From Spiroplasma endosymbiont of Amphimallon solstitiale (lineage in GTDB: Bacteria; Bacillota_I; Bacilli_A; Mycoplasmatales; VBWQ01): a stretch of DNA of 64,000 bases. Numbering within the stretch: position 1 is the first letter of the stretch; each line of letters begins with the position of its first letter. A program made the position numbers and the translations under genes. The DNA is taken from the NCBI RefSeq assembly GCF_964030965.1, contig NZ_OZ034999.1, positions 1,240,001 to 1,304,000 on the forward strand, written 5' to 3'. Below the pieces are notes generated by a model. The model was not told where the DNA came from. It was given only the letters and a program-made list of their open reading frames with translations, and made no database searches. This document shows positions 32,957 to 45,406 of the stretch, one piece after another.

Positions 32957-35164
32957 TTAAATTTCTAAATTTATATAAGAAATATTTTCATTATATTTAT
33001 CAAATAAATTAATATTAGTTAAATTTATTTCTTGTTTATCTGTTATTAAAATTAAATCATAATTTCCAGAACCAAATATTCCACTTATTTCAATCCGATT
33101 TAAATTATTAATCGGATTTTCAATTTGTAATTCAAATTCATTAGTATTATCAATTTGCAAAATTTCTTTATAAAATTCTAATTTAGAAAATAATTGTGAT
33201 TTATTTGAACCATATAAATTTAAAGCATTTTCCACTTTATTATTACTAATAATTGCTCTTGTAAAGTATTTACCATATTCACCATTACCTAAGGTTCAAT
33301 CCGCTGGAATTAATGATGGTATGTTATTCGTTTCTAATTCATTTGTAATGGATAATCAATTAAATTGATTATCATCAAGTTTAAATAACTCATTTTGACT
33401 AATATCATTATTTTTTAACTTAATATTATTGATATCTGCAAAATCAAAATATGCAGATTTTAGTTTTAATTATGTAGAAAAGTATGGATGACCAAAAATT
33501 ATTCATCAATTTACACTTAAAATATTATTTTTAATTAAAAATTTGTTAAAAGTAACATTATTTAGTGTAAAAATTCTCTAAAAATAACACTTTATCATGT
33601 ATCATTACTTTTCTACAAAATTAAAGGATTTTAGTATTACTTTTACATCTTTAAATTGTCAAATATCATCTTTATTAGGATGTATTGGACTTGATTTTAA
33701 TTCAAAATAATATGGTAATAAAATCTTATTATCATCGTTTAAACCTTTATTAATTGATAATATTGAATAAATATATTCCGACAACATGATAAATATTTGT
33801 TTAAAAATTTTTACTTGTTGTAAATTTATGTAATTAGGATAATCTAATTTTCATTGTTTAAATAAATTAGTAATTACTTCATCAGGTTTTTGTCCTTCAA
33901 ATTTTGCACGTAATTTTGCAATATCATTTTTTGGTTTACCATTATCATTATATGTATCACCTTCGAAGTTTCTATTATAGTTATATGTATAACTTAGCAT
34001 ATCTAATAATAGTTGTTGTAAACTATCATTAGTTGGTGCGTCTTTTATTTCAATTTCAATATCATCAAATCTATTATTAGTTGCAACATATTGATAAAAT
34101 TGACTTTCACCTACAAAATCTCAAACTTCTTTATCTTTTAATTCTTTTTGACTTTTTAGTGGTCATTTACCACCTAAAACATTACTAAATTCATATCCTA
34201 ATCAAGCATGTGTAACTCTTGCGTTTTTAATAACTTCTTTTCTTGTTTCAGTTCCACTACTAATTTTAATCAAATCTAAAACTGATTTTTCTTGTCCTAT
34301 GAATTGTTTTGCTAAATTTCAAGGTAATATTTGTTCACTAAATCATTGTTGTAATATTCTAACTTTTGGTTGAGTTTCAATAGGCATTGATAACAGCGGA
34401 AATGCTACCTTATCTTTAACAAATAACTTTGGATATACTTCCATATTGTCAACTTCACCAAGTACCTTTATATTGCCGAAAATCATGCTTCTAGGGGCTT
34501 TAATTTTTAAACCAATTACTTTTGTATCTTTTTCTAATGGTTTTTGTAATTTAATAATGATTGGGTAACCATCTCTTGTTTTAAAATCTTTAATTTTGAT
34601 AATAGTAATACTTTTAGTACTTCTTGTTTTTGGATTTTGATAAGGTTGTGAATAATTATTAATAATATATAAATTATCAATATTATTTTCAGTTAATTGT
34701 TCATTAATAGATACTGCATATAACTTAAATTGATTTAATAAATTTATTTCTTGAAATATTAAATTTTTAATATCAGTCATACTATATTCAATTGTATTAT
34801 CATTAATATTAGTACTTGCTCTTTGATTTAATTGCATAGTAAAGTCTGATGTTTCAGCAGCAGTAGTTTTTAATACTTTATCAATATCAATAAAACCTAT
34901 TTTAATAGTATTTGCTGAAAATCTTAAACTATTATTTTCATTATTTTTAAATAAACGCTCAATTTCATAAATATAAATTGTTCTTTTTTTAAATTCATCG
35001 TATGCTCTATTAATATCTGGGTCACTAGTAGCACTCATCATATTTGTAAAGTCATAAGGAATATTATCAATTAAATAATCATTTTCTACATTTGCTTGAT
35101 TAAGTTTAGTTTGCTTTTGTTTCTGTGGAAACTTGGTTTGTGGTTTGTTGTCTTGGTTGTCCAT
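32957..35164 (-). pseudogene. Large phage structural protein after portal, MITE-interrupted
   Basis: AATAGGAGAAAACA precedes ATG 35164, which lies 59 bases inside the portal gene end. Without MITE copy 6 and one GATTTTAG the frame runs to TAA 32957 and encodes 678 residues. N-terminus is Gln/Lys/Asn-rich; the middle contains VKDKVAFPLLSMPIETQPKV and a helical part; the C-terminal 90 residues look like a beta-domain (NPINNLNRIEISGIFGSGN). With the MITE it stops after ILKS with FNFVEK. Position after the portal suggests a collar, connector or minor capsid role; no family recognised. Confidence 0.6.
33464..33626 (+). mobile_element. 163-bp MITE, copy 6
   Basis: Target duplication GATTTTAG at 33456-33463 and 33627-33634. 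Ends and length as in copy 1. Confidence 0.92.
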
Positions 35165-36356
35165 TGTTTTCTCCTATTAATTGGTTATTTTCGGGATTAA
35201 ATAATTTTAATTTAACTGTTAAATTATTAATTTCTTGTTCATCATTAATATTAAATGTTTTACTATTTAATAAATCTTTATCAATTTTCACTAATATTTG
35301 AATAAATTTAAGAATATCAATATTAAATTGTCATAATTTTTGTTCAATATAATTAATAGTTGAAATATTAACTGCTGTACTTTCGGGAACTGATTGTTGT
35401 GCAGATTTCTTTTGACTTGGTATATGAATACCACAACGTTTAAATATTTCATTAACATTTCAATCGTAGATATCAGTTAAGTTTTTACCTTTAAAATTAC
35501 TGCTTGTCATATTAATATTTTCATTTTTTTCATTATTATCACCAGTAGTTTTTCAAATATAGTTTTTAGTAACTAATATTCTTACTGCTTCTTCCATTGA
35601 AGATTGAACATTACCATAAGTTTGGTCAAAAATAAACTTCGGTGAGTTTAAAATACAATCTAAAACAATTTGTTCATAAATAACATCTAGTGCTTTAATT
35701 TTATCCATTACTTTATCACAATCTGCTAACTCATTTGCTTTATTTCGCATAATTGCTATTGGTATATAATTAATGTTTAATGTTTGTTCTTGTGATAAAT
35801 TAGGATTATTAATGTATGATTTAAAATCTAATTTAGTTTGTTTTTTAGTATCATTAATACTATAAATTGCACGATTAATAGTTACTTGTTCATTATTTAG
35901 TGTATAAATTTCAAATAATCTTACAGTTTGTGCATTTTGTTGATAACTATCATAAAAAATAGTACATTGAATTAATTTACCAGTAATATCATAAATTCTT
36001 TGTTGTATATCTACTAATTGAAAATATAGATCATCATTTGCAATATAAATTAAATAACCACTAATTCCTAATTTACTTAATTTAAAAATAGAATTTCAAT
36101 TTTTTCTATAAAATTCTTGTTGAATTAAATATTGTTTAATGGTTTCATTATTTATTTCTAATGGAGCATTATATAAATTAGCATTATTTTCTGCTACAAA
36201 ATCAGTAAAATAAGTTTCATGATTAAAATCATTAAAACCAAAATAATTTAAAATTGAAGCATGAGTACTTTTATTTTTATTAGTTAAAAATTTTACTTTT
36301 TCATTTTGATTATCACTAATATTACTTTTTTCTTTTCTTTTAAATAGACTTAACAT
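35106..36356 (-). CDS. Phage portal (connector) protein
   Basis: 416 residues from ATG 36356 with AAAGGTGG upstream. Portal-type sequence order: helical N-terminal wing, KLGISGYLIYIANDDLYFQL (wing beta strands), then YIPIAIMRNKANELADCDKV with MDKIKALDVIYEQIVLD, which matches the stem motif of portals (Pro-Ile...Asn...Asp...Leu-Asp-Ile-Tyr), and a long C-terminal helix (YIEQKLWQFNIDILKFIQIL). The last 40 residues are Gln/Asn/Thr-rich. Portals form the ring through which DNA enters the head. Intact. No terminase gene is visible nearby. Identification is from motifs only. Confidence 0.72.
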
Positions 36357-36374
36357 AATATTCACCACCTTTCT

Positions 36375-36497
36375 TTAAAATATTTGATTAATTTTTAATA
36401 TAATTTTTACAATAATGAATATAATTAAACCAGCAGTTGCTGATGATAGAATTACTCCAATTAAACCTAAAATAATTTTTATAATTTTAAAAAACAT
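36375..36497 (-). CDS. 40-residue single-TM protein (holin-like)
   Basis: Starts with ATG 36497 behind AGGAATAATATT and ends 19 bases ahead of the portal start. Residues 4-37 form one long hydrophobic helix (IIKIILGLIGVILSSATAGL and on) with lysines at both ends. Size and placement among late phage genes fit a small holin or a tail-tube membrane peptide; not provable. Confidence 0.55.
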   Translation of the reverse strand: MFFKIIKIILGLIGVILSSATAGLIIFIIVKIILKINQIF

Positions 36498-36780
36498 AAT
36501 ATTATTCCTATAATTCTTCTAATTTTCATACATTACCTTTTAAATTACCTTTTCCACTATAAATAGTAATTAATTTTGCATGTTGAACTGATAAAATTAC
36601 TATATTAACACTATCATTAAAGGTTTGTATTGGTACACCAGCAATTTTGTTATCCGTTATAATAAATTCTTGAATAGTATAAACTGGATTATATATACTT
36701 CAAGAATAATAAACTCTATAATGTTTATTAACTATAAAATCATAAGTAATTTGTCAATTATCTCATTTATTTTTTTCTCT

Positions 36781-38154
36781 GGCAATGTTTAGTAATCTGT
36801 GTAACTTACAAAAATAACTATGTTTAATTAATTCTAGTAAATATAATTAAATGACTAGAAAGAGTGAGTTACAGATGGCTAAAAAACAAAATATTAATAA
36901 TAATGATCCAATATCAAAAGCAGTAGATTTATTATTAGAAAATACTGAAGATTTAACAACAGTTTTTAAAGAAGGGGGTTTATATAAAGAATTAACAAAA
37001 CGTTTAGTTGAAAAAATGTTGAATTCTGAAATGCAAAATTATTTAGGATATGAAAAAAATCAACATAGTAATACTGAAAATGCTCGTAATGGTACAAGTT
37101 CAAAAAAATTAATAACTCAACAAGGTAAAATTGAGATTGATGTACCAAGAGATCGCAATAGTGATTTTACTCCTGTAATAGTTGCAAAAAGACAGCGAAG
37201 ATTTGATGGTTTTGATCAACAAGTGCTTTCACTATATGCAAAAGGTATGACTCTATCTGACATTAGAATGCAGTTACAAGAGTTATATCATGGTGCTGAT
37301 ATTAGTGAAAGTGTTATTAGTCAAATTACTGATGATGTTATTGATGATGTCAAAACATGACAAAATCGACCATTAGAAAGCATTTATCCGATTGTTTATT
37401 TTGATTGTATAGTAGTTAAAGTTCGACAAGATAAACGGATTATTAATAAATCAGTTTATATAGCATTAGGAGTTGATTTAGAAGGTAAAAAAGATGTTTT
37501 AGGCTTATGAATTAGTGAAAATGAAGGTGCTAAATTTTGATTAGCTAATTTCACAGAAATGAAAAATCGAGGCTTAAATGATATTTTGATTGCTTGTAGT
37601 GATAATTTAACAGGCATGTCAGAAGCAATACAAGCAGTTTATCCTAAAACAGAACATCAATTATGCATTGTTCATCAAATTCGAAATAGTTTAAAATATG
37701 TTTCATACAAACATCGAAAAACTCTAGTTACAGATTTAAAACCAATTTATAGTGCATGTAGTGAAGAACAAGCAATGCAAGCTTTAGAATCATTTGAAAG
37801 TAAATGAAATAAACAATATCCCCAAATTGCTAAATCTTGATATAAAAATTGAGAAAATTTGATGATTTTTATTAGTTATCCTGCAGAAATCAAAAGAGTA
37901 ATTTATACAACAAATGCTATTGAATCTGTTAATAGTCAATTACGAAAAGTTATTAGAAACAAAAAAGCTTTTCCTAATGATATGTCAGTTTTTAAAATAT
38001 TTTATTTAGCAATTGAAAATATAACAAAAAAATGAACATTGCCTATTCAAAATTGAAATACAGCAATTGCTCATTTTATGATAAAATTTGAAGACAGAAT
38101 TAATCTGAACTAGTACTTTGTAAAACAAAGATACACAGATTTCTAAAAAGCCTC
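36781..38154 (+). mobile_element. IS256-family element, copy A
   Basis: 1374 bp with imperfect terminal repeats (GGCAATGTTTAGTAATCTG and its mate with GAGGCTTTTTAGAAATCTG). Target TTTTCTCT is duplicated at 36773-36780 and 38155-38162, so this is a simple insertion into the tail-fibre gene. Confidence 0.93.
36851..38113 (+). CDS. IS256-family transposase (copy A)
   Basis: 420 residues (Mutator-type). Motifs: [56 protein letters not shown] with first Asp, [13 protein letters not shown] with second Asp, [13 protein letters not shown] and [16 protein letters not shown] with the Glu. Start could be ATG 36851 or ATG 36875. TGA codons are Trp. Intact. Confidence 0.93.
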
Positions 38155-38240
38155 TTTTCTCTTGTTCCTACATCTTTTCATTGTTGATTATTTGGACTTG
38201 GTGTTGGATTATTTGGTAATTCAATATCTCAACAATTTTC

Positions 38241-38403
38241 CTTTAATTTTGTAGAAAAGTAATGATACATGATAAAGTGTTATTTTTAGAGAATTTTTAC
38301 ACTAAATAATGTTATTTTTAACAAATTTTTAATTAAAAATAATATTTTAAGTGTAAATTGATGAATAATTTTTGGTCATCCATACTTTTCTACATAATTA
38401 AAA
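38241..38403 (-). mobile_element. 163-bp MITE, copy 7
   Basis: Target duplication CAATTTTC at 38233-38240 and 38404-38411. One internal difference (GTTATTTTT for GTTACTTTT). Confidence 0.92.
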
Positions 38404-41400
38404 CAATTTTCTTCAACTTCATTTGTTTCTAAACTTTTTGAATTAATTTTTAATTTTGGTGTAACATCAACTTTAATTGTATTTTGTAATTCTTCTAATA
38501 AAAGAATAGCACCATAATTAATATCTCCACCTTTTAAATATAAACTACAATTAAAACTACTTTCTCTAACAGTTAAAGTTAATATTACATCTTCATCTTT
38601 AATTTTAAATTTTGCAAGTAAATAATCTCCACCTAAATAATTACCAGTTTTAAATTCTACTTTATGCTTTATATTTGCTTGATTTACTGGTAATCTATCT
38701 AATGTTATAATTACTCTATATACAGTATTAAAATTAATTTCAAACGTATCTCATTCACGATTATTTTTACTTTTACTTATTACTTTTCATATTTCTTTAT
38801 CTTGTTTTTTATCAATATTTGCTTTATTTTCATTAATAGCACCAGCAACAGTTTTATTAATAGTTTCTAAATTAGGGATTTCTTGACTTACAGCATTCAA
38901 TTGAAATGCTACTGGAAACTTTTTTTCTGTGTCTTCTAATTTTTTATCTACTTCTTCTTTTTTATAATAATCAGTTAAATCGATTTTACCACCACTAGCA
39001 CTAATTTTATTATTTTCATCAATAGTTATATTAGCACCTGCAATTAATTTATCTTGTTTTTTATCTAATAAATTATTAGTTTCTAGTTTTGTGTAATAAT
39101 CACGTTCAGTATTTTCTTCTGCTATAAATTCAGTTGGTGTTCCAGTACCTTGATATTGATATATATTATGAATTATTGGTGTATACTTTTTTGTGCTATT
39201 AGCAACAATAAATTTTATTAAATTATCATCATATAATAACATTACTTTGTCAATATTAACATCAATTTTTTCAATTATTATTTGTCTATTTTCTATTTGA
39301 TGATTAGTAATTCTTATATTAGATTTAGTTAATTTATTATTACTTATAATAAGTTGTTTACTATCGATAAAATAATATGTTCAATCAATAATATATCATA
39401 TATCTGTTTTAATATTTTCATTTTTAACTTTTTTTCATAAAGGACTAGTTTCAATATTAAATCAATTATTTTTAATATCATCAATATTTTGTTTATTAAT
39501 ATCAACTTTATTTTCTAATAATTTAATACTATTTTCATTTGTAGTAATTCGTTTTTGTTGTTTAGCAGAAAAGTCAGCAGTCGCAGCATGAGTAAAATCA
39601 CCAATTTGTGGATTATTTTGTAATGCTTCGGGTGGTAATGTCCCAATTTCATCTGGTCAATCTAAAATCATTGTTTCAGTTTTTGGGTCATATTCAGTTG
39701 CTACATAACCTTTATTTATAAAGTTTGTAACACGACCCCTATATATCTCATTTTCGTTATCATTAACTAAATCATCATATAATTTTATTTGTTTTGATAA
39801 TGTAAATTCTTTTTGTTCTTTAATTAATTCATCAACTTGATTTCTAGTATAAAATACTTTTAAGTCAATTTTTTCAATATCTATTTCATCTTGATTATAA
39901 TTTGAAAATACTTGTTTTAATTCTGTTAATTTTGCTCATATTTTCATTCTACTTGGTGCTAAATCTCAAACATTAATTGTAGGAATACTACTTGCATTAA
40001 ATGATGTACCATTATTGAATTGAATAGTAGCATCAACATTAAATTCAATTGGTGTACGATTAAATACTCAATGTTCAACCATTACATAAACCATATCTCT
40101 TAATGTTTCTTTAATTAATTCATCTTTAAAACTATCAAAAGGAAATTTAGATAAAATAAAATCAAGATAAGCATTAATATCATTTTGAGCGCGAATAGCA
40201 AAAGTTGTAAATCAATCTTTGACATTAGGTCATGTATTTATATATTGCGGTGGAGTTTCTGTAATTTTTCCAGTTAATGGATATCAGTTATTATAATTTT
40301 CAAGACTGACATCAGTTCAAAGTTTATTAATCATAATTTATCATTCCTTAAAAAATGCTTTTTTATAATGTTTAGTTTTTGTTTTAGTTTTCCTATGTGA
40401 TATATGGATAATTTCTTTTTGTAATTTTTTCTTACCTTTTTCTACAACTTGACTATATGCAAATTTTTCTAAATGATGTAATAGTCCAGTACCAAATAAA
40501 GTATTAACTGAAAATTTTAAACCAACACTTTTAAATGATTTATTAATATTTTCAATAGGATTATTAATAACATTTACTACTTTATGATAAGTTCTAATAG
40601 TTCTAAATATTTCTCTATATACTTTAAAACTATCTCTAATTACTTGTTGCACCACTGGTGGAGCAAATGCTATTGCTTTTAATCATTTATTACGATTAAC
40701 ACCATAACCAATGTATCAACCACTATATCAACGATATCAATGAAATGGATGTATTTGAGTAACAAAAGTTTTTGCTTTAAGAATACTATCAACAACTGTA
40801 ATTGGTTTATACTTAGGATTACGATGATAAATAGTAATTGCACATTTGTCTAATGATAAAGGTTGAATTTTACAACCCATAAATACTGGTGAATTTAGTG
40901 GAATTAATTGTGCATGTTTAATTGCTCTTTTTTCTGCACTAGTAAATAAATCTGTTGCTTTTTCTTTTAATTTATTAATTTTTTCAAATGCTTGTTTTTC
41001 TAATTTTTCAAATTTTTCTTGTAATTTATATATACTTTCTCGTAATTTTTCAAAATATGGTGTATCTTTTCAAAATTTATTTAAACCTTTTTTTAAATAA
41101 AATCTAATATCAAAATACTTAAAAATTTTATTTGCATTTAAAACAATTTTATGAATTGAACTATTTTTAAAATTAAATTTAATAGCATTAGCACGAATTT
41201 TTTGTAAATCTAAAATTAAAGTTTTTCCATATCTATTCTCTGTATGTATTGTATGAACTAAATTTAATCAATCATGTTGGTTCATTTTTAATACTTCTTT
41301 TAATTCAGTATTATATTTTTTTAAAAAGTTATTTGCTTTTTCAATATCTTTAATTTTAAACTTTGGAGTTAATTGTGGACTTAATTTTATTAATGTATTT

Positions 41401-41931
41401 TGTAATGATAAATATTCTTTTATTTGTTGTGATTTTAAAGATTTAAAATTATTTTTAAATTGTTTTTCAGCAACATAACCTAAATTTTGTGTTATTGTTT
41501 CACGATTAGGTGCCAAACTATAATTAAATAAATAACGTTTATTACCAATGATTTTATCTGTTAAAATTTCTTTTCCACTTACTTGACTAATAATTTCTTG
41601 TAAATTTTTTGCTTCTTTAACACCAATTTGTTCTAATGTTTTAGTTTTTTGTGCTAACTTAATAAATTTAGTAGTACGATAACCACGACTAATTTTATTA
41701 ATTCCAACAAATGCAGGTAATATATTAAAAAAAGTATTTAATGGTGTTACATTTCCTTTTAAATAATCATAAACTTGATTAATAGTAAAATCAGTTAAAA
41801 ACTCTACACCAACAGCACTAATACTAGCAATTAAATCACTTGCACCTAATCCAAGTGCTATACTTTCACTTAAACCACCAGTAAAAGGAGCAAGTGCTAC
41901 TGCTATTACTTGTACACCAATCATTTCTAAA

Positions 41932-43305
41932 GAGGCTTTTTAGAAATCTGTGTATCTTTGTTTTACAAAGTACTAGTTCAGATTAATTCTGTCTTCAAAT
42001 TTTATCATAAAATGAGCAATTGCTGTATTTCAATTTTGAATAGGCAATGTTCATTTTTTTGTTATATTTTCAATTGCTAAATAAAATATTTTAAAAACTG
42101 ACATATCATTAGGAAAAGCTTTTTTGTTTCTAATAACTTTTCGTAATTGACTATTAACAGATTCAATAGCATTTGTTGTATAAATTACTCTTTTGATTTC
42201 TGCAGGATAACTAATAAAAATCATCAAATTTTCTCAATTTTTATATCAAGATTTAGCAATTTGGGGATATTGTTTATTTCATTTACTTTCAAATGATTCT
42301 AAAGCTTGCATTGCTTGTTCTTCACTACATGCACTATAAATTGGTTTTAAATCTGTAACTAGAGTTTTTCGATGTTTGTATGAAACATATTTTAAACTAT
42401 TTCGAATTTGATGAACAATGCATAATTGATGTTCTGTTTTAGGATAAACTGCTTGTATTGCTTCTGACATGCCTGTTAAATTATCACTACAAGCAATCAA
42501 AATATCATTTAAGCCTCGATTTTTCATTTCTGTGAAATTAGCTAATCAAAATTTAGCACCTTCATTTTCACTAATTCATAAGCCTAAAACATCTTTTTTA
42601 CCTTCTAAATCAACTCCTAATGCTATATAAACTGATTTATTAATAATCCGTTTATCTTGTCGAACTTTAACTACTATACAATCAAAATAAACAATCGGAT
42701 AAATGCTTTCTAATGGTCGATTTTGTCATGTTTTGACATCATCAATAACATCATCAGTAATTTGACTAATAACACTTTCACTAATATCAGCACCATGATA
42801 TAACTCTTGTAACTGCATTCTAATGTCAGATAGAGTCATACCTTTTGCATATAGTGAAAGCACTTGTTGATCAAAACCATCAAATCTTCGCTGTCTTTTT
42901 GCAACTATTACAGGAGTAAAATCACTATTGCGATCTCTTGGTACATCAATCTCAATTTTACCTTGTTGAGTTATTAATTTTTTTGAACTTGTACCATTAC
43001 GAGCATTTTCAGTATTACTATGTTGATTTTTTTCATATCCTAAATAATTTTGCATTTCAGAATTCAACATTTTTTCAACTAAACGTTTTGTTAATTCTTT
43101 ATATAAACCCCCTTCTTTAAAAACTGTTGTTAAATCTTCAGTATTTTCTAATAATAAATCTACTGCTTTTGATATTGGATCATTATTATTAATATTTTGT
43201 TTTTTAGCCATCTGTAACTCACTCTTTCTAGTCATTTAATTATATTTACTAGAATTAATTAAACATAGTTATTTTTGTAAGTTACACAGATTACTAAACA
43301 TTGCC
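41932..43305 (-). mobile_element. IS256-family element, copy B
   Basis: 1374 bp, minus orientation; target TTTCTAAA duplicated at 41924-41931 and 43306-43313. Confidence 0.93.
41973..43235 (-). CDS. IS256-family transposase (copy B)
   Basis: 420 residues, same sequence as copy A over the parts compared, with DDE residues complete. Confidence 0.93.
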
Positions 43306-43431
43306 TTTCTAAAATTTCTCATCAAAAACTTTTATTTTCTTGTTGGTTACTTGTTCTAGTATGTTTTGGTTTATTTATGTTTAAAAGTATTGCTGTACTA
43401 GTTGTACCAATTGGCATGATATTAATTTCCT

Positions 43432-44787
43432 TTATTTAAGAGTTATTTTAATTGGATTTGTTGTTCCTTTATAATTTAAGTCATTAACATTTGCAGTAAT
43501 AGTTATATATAAGTCACCTGCTTTTTGTTTTTGATTACTTACATTAGTTTTTCCTTGTGCATCACTAAAATATTTAATAGTTGGATTTGTTAAATTAGGA
43601 TTTAATGTTTTAAATTCATTAGTACTTTTTATTTCTGTATTTAATTCATTGTTATTGTTATTAACATTTGCAGTAATATTTGTTGTTAAAACTGTAATTT
43701 TAGTTTTTAAATCATTTTTTTCTGTTTTAATAACTCCACATAACATTCATCTTGATGTTGTTTCATTATTAGAAATATATGGGATTGCTTCTCCAACAAC
43801 TTCACCAGCAACTTTATATGCTCTTCCTGCTTTAGCATCTTTAATAAAATCTACATAAATAACTGTATTTTCTATCATGTATCTTTTCATCGCTCTTGGT
43901 GTTGCTAAAACAAAGGTCATTAATTGTTGTTCATTTTTATCATTAGTAAAAATCATATAATCATCAAGAACGATTTCACATAATACGCCTTTTACATATA
44001 AATTATTTCCATTTAAACGTAATTGTTGTGCCAACTGATTATCGGTAATTAAACCTTTATTATCTGCTAAATAAACTAAACTATCATAAAGACCATTAGT
44101 AATAAAAAATTTACTATTTGCAATATTTCTAAATTGAAACAAAGTATTTCAAGCAGATAACATCGATTTTAAATAGTCTACTGGTGTTGTATCTTCAATA
44201 TCGATTTTAGTAGCAAATTTTGCAATTGCTTGTGTATCATCAATTGCCAATTTATCTGCTAAATCATTTGCAACTTCATATTGCATACTATCTAATAAAT
44301 TTTGTCCATTATTTGCTTTTAAATCTACATCTGCAATAATTTCTTTTAATTATGTAGAAAAGTATGGATGACCAAAAATTATTCATCAATTTACACTTAA
44401 AATATTATTTTTAATTAAAAATTTGTTAAAAGTAACATTATTTAGTGTAAAAATTCTCTAAAAATAACACTTTATCATGTATCATTACTTTTCTACAAAA
44501 TTAAAGATAATTTCTCCTGCAAGATATTTTTTAGTTATTTTTTTACTAATTTTATCTGTATCAACATATGGTAATTCATATCTTTTACTTTTATCATCCC
44601 AAGCAATAATTTTTACTTCCGGTTTTTTTGGTTTTTTAACAATAAACTCAATATTTACTGAGTCAACAATTTCAGTAGGAAAAAAGTTTGCCCATGGACT
44701 ATTTGAAATTTTAAAAAACTCTATAAATTCTGGTGCTTCTACTAATCTCTCTGTATTGTCTAAATTTTGATTAAATGGTACTGACAT
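43432..44787 (-). pseudogene. Major capsid protein with C-terminal Ig-like extension, MITE-interrupted
   Basis: From ATG 44787 (AAAGGAAG upstream) to TAA 43432; 394 residues after removing MITE copy 8 and one ATAATTTC. N-terminal arm and E-loop region, then LYVKGVLCEIVLDDYMIFT, LATPRAMKRYMIENTVIYVDF and GRAYKVAGEVVGEAIPYISN, a layout like the P- and A-domains of HK97-fold capsids. The last 100 residues (ITANVNNNNNELNTEIKS ... GDLYITITANV) look like a beta-sandwich head decoration. The MITE truncates it early with FNFVEK. Preceded by the scaffold-like gene, as in many phages. Confidence 0.7.
44344..44506 (+). mobile_element. 163-bp MITE, copy 8 (in capsid gene)
   Basis: Target duplication ATAATTTC at 44336-44343 and 44507-44514. 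Confidence 0.92.
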
Positions 44788-44805
44788 TTTATTTCTTCCT
44801 TTCGT

Positions 44806-45183
44806 TTATAAATAATTTTTCTTTTTATAATTAATTAAAAAATTTTCTTTATCATTTGTTTTATTATTAATAATTATTTGTTTATTGCCACCTGTATTAA
44901 TTGTTTGTTTAAATACCGGTTGTTCTTTAATCATTTTTTTAATAGTTTCTTCAATTTTTGAATTTTCTATATTACTTGTTTTAAATTTTAAATAATCATA
45001 AAATTCAGTTTTAACTTGATATTTTTTAAATATATTAATCATTTCTTTTTCTTTAATTTCTTGATTAAGTTTATTTAACTTATTTTCTGCTTCATTAACT
45101 TTATTTTCTATTTCTTGTGAAGAAGCATTATTTTCAGTTAAAGGTTCAGTTGTTTGTTGAACATTATTTTCATTTTCTAACAT
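44806..45183 (-). CDS. Scaffold-like coiled-coil protein
   Basis: 125 residues, acidic coiled coil in the first half (NNASSQEIENKVNEAENKLN), basic C-terminus (NKTNDKENFLINYKKKNYL). An acidic helical protein with a basic tail just before the capsid gene is the typical form of a capsid scaffolding protein, whose basic tail touches the shell. Family not proven by sequence. Spacing to the capsid ATG is 18 bases. Confidence 0.6.
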   Translation of the reverse strand: MLENENNVQQTTEPLTENNASSQEIENKVNEAENKLNKLNQEIKEKEMINIFKKYQVKTEFYDYLKFKTSNIENSKIEETIKKMIKEQPVFKQTINTGGNKQIIINNKTNDKENFLINYKKKNYL

Positions 45184-45199
45184 TTACATCACCACTTTT

Positions 45200-45388
45200 T
45201 TATTTATTTTCTTTATTAATCTTTTCATTTAACTTTGCTAATTTTTTTTGATGTTTAATAATTTTGTTATTTGCTCTAACATGTTTTGGAGTTGTGATAA
45301 ATCTTTTTAATAAAACAATAATTTCTCTGCAAATTAATGTTCCAACGCTTGTTCCAATAATAATTAATTCATGTATAAATTCTTTCAT
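45200..45388 (-). CDS. 62-residue membrane protein
   Basis: GAAAGGAA precedes ATG 45388. Residues 7-28 form one hydrophobic helix (IIIGTSVGTLICREIIVLL), then a Lys-rich helix (NNKIIKHQKKLAKLNEKIN). Could be a holin or a small virion protein; not recognised. Confidence 0.55.
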   Translation of the reverse strand: MKEFIHELIIIGTSVGTLICREIIVLLKRFITTPKHVRANNKIIKHQKKLAKLNEKINKENK

Positions 45389-45406
45389 TTCAATATTTTC
45401 CTTTCA

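Larger units (their letters stand above)
36508..40334 (-). pseudogene. Phage tail fibre / receptor-binding protein, split by MITE and IS256
   Basis: From ATG 40334 (AAGGAATGAT upstream). After removing MITE copy 7, IS256 copy A and their duplications the frame runs to TAG 36508 and gives 757 residues. The N-terminal part (residues 1-130) begins MINKLWTDVSLENYNNWYP. Then come repeated stalk motifs VFYTRNQVDELIKEQKE, YYTKLETNNLLDKKQDKL and YYKKEEVDKKLEDTEKK, the pattern seen in trimeric tail-fibre and baseplate (BppU-like) proteins, followed by beta-rich domains toward the C-terminus. It probably bound the cell surface. Order next to MCP and portal fits. Confidence 0.72.
40341..43417 (-). pseudogene. 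Phage ejection/tape-like protein, split by IS256 copy B
   Basis: From ATG 43417 to TAA 40341, 564 residues once IS256 copy B and one TTTCTAAA are removed (WWEILE joins MIGVQVIAV). Residues about 38-80 are hydrophobic with Gly/Ala repeats (VALAPFTGGLSESIALGLGA); the rest is long, Lys-rich and helical, ending KHYKKAFFKE. A large protein with a membrane-active segment between capsid and tail-fibre genes suggests an internal or tail-tip protein that helps DNA cross the membrane. It is an inference; no family recognised. Confidence 0.6.

Noticed and set aside
42938-43120. 60-residue frame antisense to the IS256 transposase
   Set aside because: It recurs in each IS256 copy only as the shadow of the conserved transposase frame.
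13157-44506. Dispersed 163-bp repeats as CRISPR or REP sequences
   Set aside because: They are far apart, have terminal inverted repeats and 8-bp target duplications, so they are transposable MITEs. No CRISPR array or cas gene is seen.
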